NCBI GenBank assembly: GCA_026994095.1 | Contig: JALWRU010000137.1 | Coordinates: forward strand, 1 to 7,310 | Reading direction: 5' to 3' | DNA from: Nitrospira sp. | GTDB lineage: Bacteria > Nitrospirota > JACRHL01 | Length of the DNA stretch: 7,310 nucleotides | In this document: positions 1 through 5,504 of the stretch, one piece after another | Numbering within the stretch: position 1 is the stretch's first letter | How the letters are laid out: each line of letters opens with the position of its first letter | Translations under genes and position numbers: made by a program | Notes under the pieces: model-generated | Database searches by the model: none | What the model saw: only the letters and a program-made list of their open reading frames with translations | Told to the model about the DNA's origin: nothing

Positions 1-611
1 GTGTCGGGCAGGTTTTCCATCCCTTCGACCATCAGCACCCGCACCCGCCGTTGCTCCCGCTCCCGGGCGGTCAACTTCACCAGCCGCTGCTGCTGGGCTT
101 CGTACAGGCGGGTATTCTCCAGCACCACGGTCAGCATATTGATGACCAGTCGACCACGCTCCAGCTCTGCGGCGGCAAAGGGGGCCTCCCCCTCACCCCG
201 GTTCATACTGAGGGCACCCACGGCACGACCATCAATAATCAGCGGCCAGCAGATGGCTGATTTGGGCCGCTTGGAGACCCGCTGCGGGTCGGCTTGATAT
301 TTTGGGTCTTCGGTCAGATCACCTTGCAGGATCAGCGGCTCTTTTTTGGCCACCACCTGCCCCATCACGCCGTCACCTACGACAATGCGTTGGCCGATAA
401 TCGATGTGGGCAGCCCGATAACCGAACAGATCGACAGCCGCCCGGCCGGGTCGTCCAGCAGTGCCAGACAGCCGGAGGAGGCCTGAAACCCGGTAACGAT
501 GTGTTGCAAAATATTGTCCCGAACCTGCGCCGGTTCGGTGGTGCTGACCGCGTGCCCGATACGGTACAGATCGTAGATCCACGCCAGCTTGTCGTGCTGG
601 GGATTCGCCAT
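1..611 (-). CDS. GAF-domain protein, C-terminus beyond window
   Basis: The frame reads without a stop from an ATG at 611 to the window edge, giving the first 203 residues. The start is supported by AGGA six bases upstream (621-618). An in-frame ATG at 656 is possible but has poor ribosome-binding spacing. Residues about 10-170 read as one GAF domain: a helical start (WIYDLYRIGHAVS), a strand-rich core with a GDGVMGQVV segment near 79-87, and the late strand pattern PLIIDGRAVGALSMNR at 123-138. After this comes a charged, probably coiled-coil linker at about 165-195 (LYEAQQQRLVKLTARERE). GAF domains bind small ligands or form signalling dimers. The linker suggests an output domain such as a histidine kinase, GGDEF, HD-GYP or sigma-54 module, but that part is not in the window. 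No signal peptide or membrane segment is seen, so it is probably cytoplasmic. The GAF assignment comes from recognising the pattern. The ligand and output are unknown. Confidence 0.8.
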   Translation of the reverse strand, partial: MANPQHDKLAWIYDLYRIGHAVSTTEPAQVRDNILQHIVTGFQASSGCLALLDDPAGRLSICSVIGLPTSIIGQRIVVGDGVMGQVVAKKEPLILQGDLTEDPKYQADPQRVSKRPKSAICWPLIIDGRAVGALSMNRGEGEAPFAAAELERGRLVINMLTVVLENTRLYEAQQQRLVKLTAREREQRRVRVLMVEGMENLPD

Positions 612-749
612 GTGAGGTCCTGTGCTGTGCTGGCCGGCAATCTGGAAGACCCCCATCTATCCATTGCCCTGCTCCCGGCCTTGAAATTGTTCAATCGCTA
701 CACCCCGTATCGGTCAGGAGCAGCAAAAAAATCAACTCAAATATGGAAC
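612..749. other. Intergenic gap, no clear terminator or promoter
   Basis: This 138-base gap separates the cysteine-rich protein gene from the GAF gene and is richer in A and T near its high-coordinate end. On the minus strand there is a run of seven T (731-725), but no GC-rich hairpin directly precedes it, so it is not a convincing intrinsic terminator. Possible sigma-70 boxes, such as TTGATT followed 18 bases later by GATACG, match consensus poorly. The GAF gene may therefore be read through from polA or may have its own weak promoter here. Confidence 0.4.
681..694. repeat. Small inverted repeat TTGAA-N4-TTCAA
   Basis: A perfect 5-bp dyad with a 4-base centre (TTGAA ATTG TTCAA) lies 70 bases upstream of the GAF gene start. 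Its size and position would suit an operator for a dimeric regulator. Dyads this short also occur by chance, and no second copy was noticed in the window. Confidence 0.25.
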
Positions 750-1052
750 CTAGAAATTTTTGAACAGATCATCCAGCGCCTGTTGTCGCTGGCTCTCTTT
801 GGTATCGTCGGAGGCGTCTGCCGAGCCGGGGGCAGCCAGCTCAAAAAAGTCACAAAAATTACCGCGATCCCGGCGGGACTGCCACTCGGCACGGGCCTCC
901 CGACACTGGTTGTGGGCGGTAGGGTCGTGCAATTTACAGGCATGGCAGGCGTGCATCTCGTTGCCACAGCCATCACAGCAGGCGTGGCGGGCAATGGGCA
1001 GCGCCAGCGCCAACTCGGTGCTGCACAGGGGGCAACGCAGTACCTTGGCCAT
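750..1052 (-). CDS. Small cysteine-rich, putative zinc-binding protein
   Basis: This 100-residue cytoplasmic protein of unknown function has nine cysteines in its first 67 residues: CPLC at 7-10, C25, CDGC at 26-29, CHAC at 36-39, C50 and C67, plus several histidines. The paired CxxC knuckles suggest one or two zinc ribbons. The central block (HDPTAHNQCREARAEW, then RDRGNFCDFF) resembles, from memory and not from a search, a widespread family of small uncharacterised Cys-rich proteins with the pattern CxxCxxxDPxAxxxCREPxAE...NFCDYF. After an acidic, low-complexity linker (about 72-90) the protein ends in a short helix-like tail, ALDDLFKNF. The ATG lies two bases after the polA stop (TGA CG ATG), with GAGG about 10 bases upstream inside polA, so coupled translation is likely. 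The stop is TAG at 752-750. Dependence on polA transcription suggests, but does not prove, a link to DNA metabolism. Confidence 0.85.
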   Translation of the reverse strand: MAKVLRCPLCSTELALALPIARHACCDGCGNEMHACHACKLHDPTAHNQCREARAEWQSRRDRGNFCDFFELAAPGSADASDDTKESQRQQALDDLFKNF

Positions 1053-1054
1053 CG

Positions 1055-3760
1055 TCAGTGGGCCTCGCCCCAGTTGTCGCCCACACCAATGTCCACCACC
1101 AGCGGCACCGCCAACTCCGCAGCCCCCATCATCTCCTGGCGCACCATCTCGGACAGGCTGTCCACGCGAGACTCATCCACCTCAAAGATCAGCTCATCGT
1201 GGACCTGCAACAACATATTGGTACCGTCTGCCAACTCACCCAGCCGCCGATCCACCGCCAGCATGGCCCGCTTAATAATATCGGCGGCGGTGCCTTGAAT
1301 GACGGTATTGGTAGCCAGGCGCTCGCCTGCGGCCCGCATCTGCGCGCCTTTCATAGATAGTTCGGGAATGTCCCGACGGCGACCAAACAGGGTGGTGACA
1401 TAGCCGCATTCGGCAGCGCTCTGCTGGGTTTCATCCAGCCAGCGACGCACCCCGGCGTAGCGCTCAAAATACCGCTCGATGGTCTCTTTGGCCTCCCGCT
1501 GGGAGACCCCCAGCTCCCCCGCCAGTGAGAACGCCCCCATGCCGTAGATGATGCCGAAGTTAATGGCCTTGGCGGCCCGCCGCATCTCATCGGTGACCAG
1601 ACCTTCGTGGATACCAAACACCCCGGAGGCGGTACGGCGGTGGATGTCTTCACCGTCAGTAAACGCCTGAATCAGCTCGGCGTCCCTGGCCACATGGGCC
1701 AGAATCCGCAGCTCGATTTGCGAGTAATCGGCCGATACCAGACGGCTGCCTGCGGGGCAGATAAACGCCTGCCGGATACGACGCCCCTCTTCGGTACGGA
1801 TGGGGATGTTTTGCAGATTCGGGTCGGTAGACGACAGCCGCCCGGTGGCTGCCACCGTCTGGTTAAGGCTGGTATGCACCCGCCCTGTATGCGGGTTCAC
1901 CAACTGGGGCAGGGCGTCTACGTAGGTGCTCTTCAATTTGGCGTACTGGCGCAGTTGCAAGATTTTGTCCGGCAGTTCATGCTCCTGCGCCAGTTTACTC
2001 AGCACCTCTTCATCGGTGGAGAAGCCGGTCTTGGTTTTTTTAGTCGGTTTTAATCCCAGCTTGTCAAACAGGATGACTTGTAGCTGCTTGGGTGAAGCAA
2101 TATTGAATTCCTCCCCGGCGATGATATGAATCTGCTCGGTCAGGTGGGCGATATGGCCCTCCATCTCTTTCGACATGGCCGCCAAATGGTCCAGATCCAA
2201 CAAAAATCCATGCCGCTCCATGCGCGCCAGCACCGGCAACAGCGGCATCTCCAACTCATCAAACAGCGGTCGCAGCCCGGATTGGTCCAGCCGTGGAGAC
2301 AGGTCTTGATACAAGCGCCAGGTGATCTCGGCATCCTCCGCCCCGTAGGGGGTGGCCACATCCACCGCCACTTCGGCAAAGGGGATCTGCTTGGCCCCTT
2401 TGCCTGCCACCTCGCTGTAAGCGATCATGTGATGATCCAGGTACTCCAGCGCCAGTGCATCCAGCCCGTGGCTACGGCGGTTGGGGAACAGTACATAATC
2501 CGCCAGCATGGTATCGAAGGTGATGCCCGCCAGTGAAATGCCTGCCCGATCCAACACCTGCAGGTCGTACTTGAGGTTCTGCCCCACCTTGGCAATGGCC
2601 GGGTCGGACAGCAACGGAGCCAGCACCGTCATGGCTGGCGCCAGGCCAAGCTGGGACTCGGCCCCCTCTCCGGTATGGGCCACCGGGATGTAATACCCCT
2701 CATCTTCCGCCAGCGACAGGCAGATACCGACAACATCCGCCTGCAACGGGTCCAGCGAGGTGGTCTCCAGATCGACACTCACCTGCCCACGGGTGCGGAT
2801 GCGGGCCGCCAACTGGGTCAATTCACGCAGATCAGTGATGGCCTTGTAGTTCTTGGGTGCCGTCTCCCGCGCCGGGGCCTCCTCACCGGTATCGGCCATG
2901 GTTTTTAAGAGGCTGTTGAACTCCAACTCTTCGTAAAGGGCGCGCAGGGCGTCTCGATCCGGCTCTTTCAGGGCCAGCAAATCCGCCTCTACGCTGACCG
3001 GCACATCGGTGCGGATGGTCACCAACTCGCGGGACAGGCGGGCCAGTTCGCCGTTCTCTTCCACCTTTTTACGCACCCCGTTGGCCTTGATGTCGGCCAC
3101 CCCGGACAACACCCCCTCCACATCGTGGAATTGGGCGATCAGCTTTTTGGCCCACACCTCGCCGATTCCGGGGATACCCGGTACGTTGTCGGAGCTATCC
3201 CCCATGAGCGCCATGACCTCGATGACCCGGTCCGGCGGTACCGAAAATTTTTCGATCACCTCTTTGGCGGTGCTGACGCGCTCTTTCATGGGGTCGAACA
3301 GCCGCACATGGTCGCCCACCAACTGCATCATGTCTTTGTCGCCCGACACAATCGTCACGTCGTAGCCGTCTGCCACCCCGCGCACGGCCAGTGTGCCGAT
3401 CAGGTCGTCGGCTTCAAATCCGGGCAGTTCTACTTCGGCCAGATTCATGGCCTTGACCAGCCGTCGGATTAACGGCAGTTGAGTCACCAGCTCTTCTGGC
3501 ATGCGGGCGCGGGTGGATTTGTAATCCGGGTACATTTCGTGGCGAAAGTTGTCGCCAGCGGCGTCGAAGCAGACCACCACCGCGTCCGGTTTGGCCTGAG
3601 TGAGCAGTTTGTTGAGGATGGTCACCACACCATATACGGCGTTGGTGGGCACCCCTTTTGATGTCGTAAAGCCGCGCACGGCGAAGAAGGCGCGGAAGAT
3701 CTGGGCGTAGGCGTCGATCAGATAGAGGGAGGGGCGGGTGGTGGCTTTGGAATCGCTCAT
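1055..3760 (-). CDS. polA: DNA polymerase I with proofreading domain
   Basis: At 901 residues this is close to E. coli Pol I (928). It removes RNA primers, fills gaps in Okazaki-fragment processing and acts in excision repair. Residues 1-290 form the 5' nuclease domain, with acidic metal ligands at D16, D66, E116/D118/D119, D141/D143 and D188/D191 (GDSSDNVPG). Residues 305-490 are the DnaQ-like 3'-5' exonuclease with intact DxE (D330, E332), N395/D399 and Y472xxxD476, so proofreading should work. Residues 495-901 are the family A polymerase: motif A SADYSQIELR (D678), O-helix R727-K731-F735-Y739, and motif C VHDE (D855, E856). The start is ATG 3760 because family homology begins at about SLYLIDAYAQ. 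The frame stays open for 33 more codons to 3859, but that part is repeat sequence. No Shine-Dalgarno precedes the ATG. One oddity is EVWA at 201-204, where the helix-hairpin-helix usually reads EKTA. Confidence 0.98.
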   Translation of the reverse strand: MSDSKATTRPSLYLIDAYAQIFRAFFAVRGFTTSKGVPTNAVYGVVTILNKLLTQAKPDAVVVCFDAAGDNFRHEMYPDYKSTRARMPEELVTQLPLIRRLVKAMNLAEVELPGFEADDLIGTLAVRGVADGYDVTIVSGDKDMMQLVGDHVRLFDPMKERVSTAKEVIEKFSVPPDRVIEVMALMGDSSDNVPGIPGIGEVWAKKLIAQFHDVEGVLSGVADIKANGVRKKVEENGELARLSRELVTIRTDVPVSVEADLLALKEPDRDALRALYEELEFNSLLKTMADTGEEAPARETAPKNYKAITDLRELTQLAARIRTRGQVSVDLETTSLDPLQADVVGICLSLAEDEGYYIPVAHTGEGAESQLGLAPAMTVLAPLLSDPAIAKVGQNLKYDLQVLDRAGISLAGITFDTMLADYVLFPNRRSHGLDALALEYLDHHMIAYSEVAGKGAKQIPFAEVAVDVATPYGAEDAEITWRLYQDLSPRLDQSGLRPLFDELEMPLLPVLARMERHGFLLDLDHLAAMSKEMEGHIAHLTEQIHIIAGEEFNIASPKQLQVILFDKLGLKPTKKTKTGFSTDEEVLSKLAQEHELPDKILQLRQYAKLKSTYVDALPQLVNPHTGRVHTSLNQTVAATGRLSSTDPNLQNIPIRTEEGRRIRQAFICPAGSRLVSADYSQIELRILAHVARDAELIQAFTDGEDIHRRTASGVFGIHEGLVTDEMRRAAKAINFGIIYGMGAFSLAGELGVSQREAKETIERYFERYAGVRRWLDETQQSAAECGYVTTLFGRRRDIPELSMKGAQMRAAGERLATNTVIQGTAADIIKRAMLAVDRRLGELADGTNMLLQVHDELIFEVDESRVDSLSEMVRQEMMGAAELAVPLVVDIGVGDNWGEAH

Positions 3761-3767
3761 GAGGGCG

Positions 3768-3796
3768 ATGATACGACTGCGCACCCCACGAAACAA
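3768..3796 (-). promoter_or_regulatory. Putative sigma-70 promoter of polA, leaderless
   Basis: On the minus strand a -35-like TTGTTT (3796-3791, 3 of 6 to consensus) is followed after exactly 17 bases by TATCAT (3773-3768, 5 of 6 to TATAAT). Only CGCCCTC separates the -10 box from the polA ATG, so transcription would begin at about 3761-3760, at or one base before the start codon. The absence of any Shine-Dalgarno upstream of that ATG agrees with leaderless translation. The -35 box lies inside the terminus of repeat copy A and the -10 box lies outside it. The boxes were found by eye. The start-site position is inferred. Confidence 0.5.
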
Positions 3797-3934
3797 ACCA
3801 GCGCCGCAGGCAATATAGGTCTGCGGGGACCGCCCCGCCCACCAGAGGCAAAAAAACACCGTGCGCTGCGCGGGCGTAATATATAAAAAAGATGCCGACC
3901 GCGGGCGGGGCAGCGGCCCCCGCTGGCCGTTAAG
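3788..3934. repeat. GC-rich direct repeat, copy A (polA-proximal)
   Basis: This unit begins ACGAAACAAACCAGCGCCGC on the plus strand and ends at GGCCGTTAA. It is repeated head to tail 158 bases further on, with about 13 substitutions and one single-base indel over about 147 bp. It has an internal hairpin GCGGGG-ACCG-CCCCGC, a T7-flanked stem-loop on the minus strand, and a terminal CAGCGG-CCC-CCGCTG hairpin. Compared with copy B its long inverted repeat has decayed, leaving mainly a 9-bp core (GCCCCGCCC with GGGCGGGGC), and its central terminator stem has one mismatch on the minus strand. It lies directly upstream of polA. It codes for nothing recognisable and looks like a small REP- or MITE-like intergenic element, which is inference. 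Confidence 0.9.
3850..3873 (-). terminator. Degenerate terminator-like stem-loop in copy A
   Basis: On the minus strand CCGCGC-AGC-GCACGG is followed by TG and seven T. It matches the copy B terminator except that one base pair becomes a C-A mismatch on the minus-strand RNA (a G-U wobble on the other strand). The T tract is intact, so some termination activity may remain, but the stem is weaker. It lies upstream of the proposed polA promoter and could reduce read-through into polA. Confidence 0.4.
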
Positions 3935-3945
3935 TTAGTAGCTTT

Positions 3946-4093
3946 ACGAAACAAACCAGCGCCGCAGGCATTACAGGTCTGCGGGGACCGCCCCGCCCGC
4001 CGGAGGCAAAAAAATACCGCGCGCTGCGCGGGCGTAATATATAAAAAAAGATGCCTCTGGCAGGCGGGGCGACGGCCCCCGCTGGCCGTTAAA
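3946..4093. repeat. GC-rich direct repeat, copy B (regulator-proximal)
   Basis: This is the second head-to-tail copy, starting with the same 25 bases as copy A. It keeps the fuller structure. Two 19-base arms (3989-4007 and 4053-4071) are inverted repeats matching at 17 of 19 positions. They enclose a 45-base loop with A7 runs on both sides and a perfect internal hairpin at 4017-4031. A further ACGGCC-CCCGCT-GGCCGT hairpin (4072-4089) closes the unit. It begins about 30 bases past the regulator stop codon. This nested dyad organisation resembles REP/BIME or MITE-type elements, but no transposase or target-site duplication is visible, so its class is undetermined. Confidence 0.9.
4008..4031 (-). 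terminator. Intrinsic terminator of the two-component operon
   Basis: On the minus strand a perfect stem CCGCGC-AGC-GCGCGG is followed by TA and then seven T. It lies about 90 bases beyond the regulator stop codon, in the right orientation to end transcription of the kinase-regulator pair. It is part of repeat copy B. A second T7 tract (4049-4043) follows a weaker GCCT-GCCAG-AGGC stem and may act as an upstream backup. Confidence 0.65.
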
Positions 4094-4095
4094 TG

Positions 4096-4120
4096 AGTGG
4101 CTGTCGCCACTTTGTTTTTT
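4096..4120 (+). terminator. Stem-loop with plus-strand T tract after regulator
   Basis: AGTGGC-TGTC-GCCACT is a perfect 6-bp hairpin with a tetraloop, followed on the plus strand by TTGTTTTTT. In sequence it is a plus-strand intrinsic terminator, but no plus-strand gene is seen upstream of it. On the minus strand it falls about 10 bases after the regulator stop and lacks a T run, so there it could protect the mRNA 3' end or act as a weak bidirectional terminator that blocks antisense transcription into the regulator gene. Confidence 0.45.
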
Positions 4121-4121
4121 G

Positions 4122-5504
4122 TTACGGCTCCATTCCGTACCGCTCCAGCTTGCGGTATAGGGTCTTGCGGTCGATCCCCAGGCGCTGTGCCGCCACCGTA
4201 CGGTTATCATCCGACTCCGCCAATACCCGCAAAATGTAGGCCCGCTCCACCTCCGCCAAGGTCTGCCCGCCCGTCGCCAGATCATCGGTCGGGGGAGCCT
4301 CTGCAGCCTCATCGGTGCCCATCCCCAACGACTCCGGCAGATCATGCTGGGTGAGCAGATCCCCCTGCGCCAGAATCACCGCCCGTTCCAGCACATTGGC
4401 CAGCTCACGCACATTACCGGGCCAGGGGTAACGACTCAGCCTCGCCATCGCCCCATCCGAGATGGTCATGGCCGACCGGTGATTCTCCTCACACAAGCGC
4501 CGCACCACATGGGCCACCAGTAGCGGAATGTCCATGGCCCGCTCCCGCAAGGGCGGCAACTGAATGGGGATGACATTGAGGCGGTAATACAGATCTTCCC
4601 GAAAATTCCCCTCCGCTACCATCTGCGCCAGATCCCGATTGGTGGCCGACACAATGCGGGCGGTTACCGCCACCTCGCGCTGATCCCCCAACCGACGTAC
4701 CTTGTGGTCCTGCAATACCCGCAACAGCTTGCCCTGCAACGGCAGCGGAATCTCTGCCACCTCATCCAAGAACAGGGTGCCGTCCGCAGCCTGCTCAAAC
4801 AGCCCGGCCCGGTCCTCTTTGGCGTCGGTATAGGCCCCTTTTTTGGCACCAAAGAACTCCCCCTCCATGAGGGTGTCGGGGATGGCCGCACAATTGACCG
4901 GCACCAATGCCCCGGCACAGCCGCTTTCCCGGTGAATGGCCCGCGCAATCAGGTCCTTGCCGGTACCCGACTCACCGACGATCAACACGTTGGCCGGGCT
5001 GCCCGCCACCCGCCGCACATACTCAAATACCTGCCGCATGGCCGGATCGACCCCGACAATGCCGTGAAACTCCATCTCTTCACTACCGCTCAGGCGGGCC
5101 ACCTGGGTCTGTAGCCCAACCTTTTCCACCGCCCGGTGAACCACCGCCAGAATCTGATCGGTCTTGAACGGCTTGGTGATGTAGTCGTAAGCCCCGGCCC
5201 GAATGGCCTCGATGGCTGTATCGACCGTACCGAAAGCGGTGATCATGATGACCTCCACCTGCGGGTAGGTGGTGTGGATGTCGGTCAGCAACTCCATGCC
5301 CGACATGCCCTTCATGCGCAGGTCGGTAATCACCACATGAAACGGCACCGACTGCAACATCCACAACGCCTCCTTGGCGCTGCCGGCGGTGCGGGCCGAA
5401 TAGCCTTCGTCTTCCAGAATCTCGGCCAGCAGCTCACTCATCTCCGGATCGTCGTCCACCACCAGAAGCTGGGCAGGCCCACCGGCCTGAGGGGGTCGGT
5501 TCAT
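4122..5504 (-). CDS. NtrC-family sigma-54-dependent response regulator
   Basis: This 460-residue protein is a full three-domain enhancer-binding regulator of transcription. Residues 10-125 are the receiver, with acidic pocket D17/D18, phospho-acceptor D61, T89 and K111. Residues 145-385 are the AAA+ ATPase: Walker A GESGTGKD (177-184), Walker B GTLFLDE (242-248), ATNRD at 287-291, arginines in FREDLYYR (R302, R308) and WPGNVREL (361-368). Residues 415-456 hold a Fis-type helix-turn-helix (RTVAAQRLGIDRKTLYRKL). The sigma-54 contact loop reads GAYTDA (223-228) instead of GAFTGA. The ATG overlaps the kinase stop in ATGA, and AGGA lies nine bases upstream of it, so the regulator is coupled to that kinase, its presumed phosphodonor. 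The stop is TAA. When phosphorylated it should activate sigma-54 promoters. The regulon cannot be read from this window. Confidence 0.95.
   Translation of the reverse strand: MNRPPQAGGPAQLLVVDDDPEMSELLAEILEDEGYSARTAGSAKEALWMLQSVPFHVVITDLRMKGMSGMELLTDIHTTYPQVEVIMITAFGTVDTAIEAIRAGAYDYITKPFKTDQILAVVHRAVEKVGLQTQVARLSGSEEMEFHGIVGVDPAMRQVFEYVRRVAGSPANVLIVGESGTGKDLIARAIHRESGCAGALVPVNCAAIPDTLMEGEFFGAKKGAYTDAKEDRAGLFEQAADGTLFLDEVAEIPLPLQGKLLRVLQDHKVRRLGDQREVAVTARIVSATNRDLAQMVAEGNFREDLYYRLNVIPIQLPPLRERAMDIPLLVAHVVRRLCEENHRSAMTISDGAMARLSRYPWPGNVRELANVLERAVILAQGDLLTQHDLPESLGMGTDEAAEAPPTDDLATGGQTLAEVERAYILRVLAESDDNRTVAAQRLGIDRKTLYRKLERYGMEP

Noticed and set aside
725..731. Intrinsic terminator after the Cys-rich gene based on the minus-strand T7 run
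   Set aside because: No stable GC-rich hairpin directly precedes the T run. The nearest dyad (CTGCTCC with GGAGCAG) lies on the wrong side and has a loop of about 40 bases.
294..1298. 334-codon plus-strand open frame
   Set aside because: It runs antisense across three real minus-strand genes (GAF, Cys-rich protein, polA). Its translation has no recognisable domain and is rich in residues typical of GC-rich shadow frames.
3761..3859. N-terminal extension of polA by 33 codons to an ATG at 3859
   Set aside because: The extension is translated repeat sequence (it starts MFFCLWWAGRS), has no ribosome-binding site, and family homology begins after the ATG at 3760. The same repeat reads as similar peptides in other frames because its 158-bp period is not a multiple of three.
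3788..4093. CRISPR array or insertion sequence
   Set aside because: There are only two long copies with about 11 bases between them, no regular spacers, no transposase gene and no clear target-site duplication.
3757..4110. 117-codon minus-strand open frame across both repeats
   Set aside because: It consists of the two repeat copies read in different frames, contains the terminator hairpins, and overlaps the polA start. The lack of stops is explained by high GC content.
3761..4121. Sigma-54 promoter that would make polA a target of the adjacent regulator
   Set aside because: No GG-N10-GC element resembling TGGCAC-N5-TTGC was found on the minus strand of the gap. The only plausible promoter boxes are sigma-70-like.
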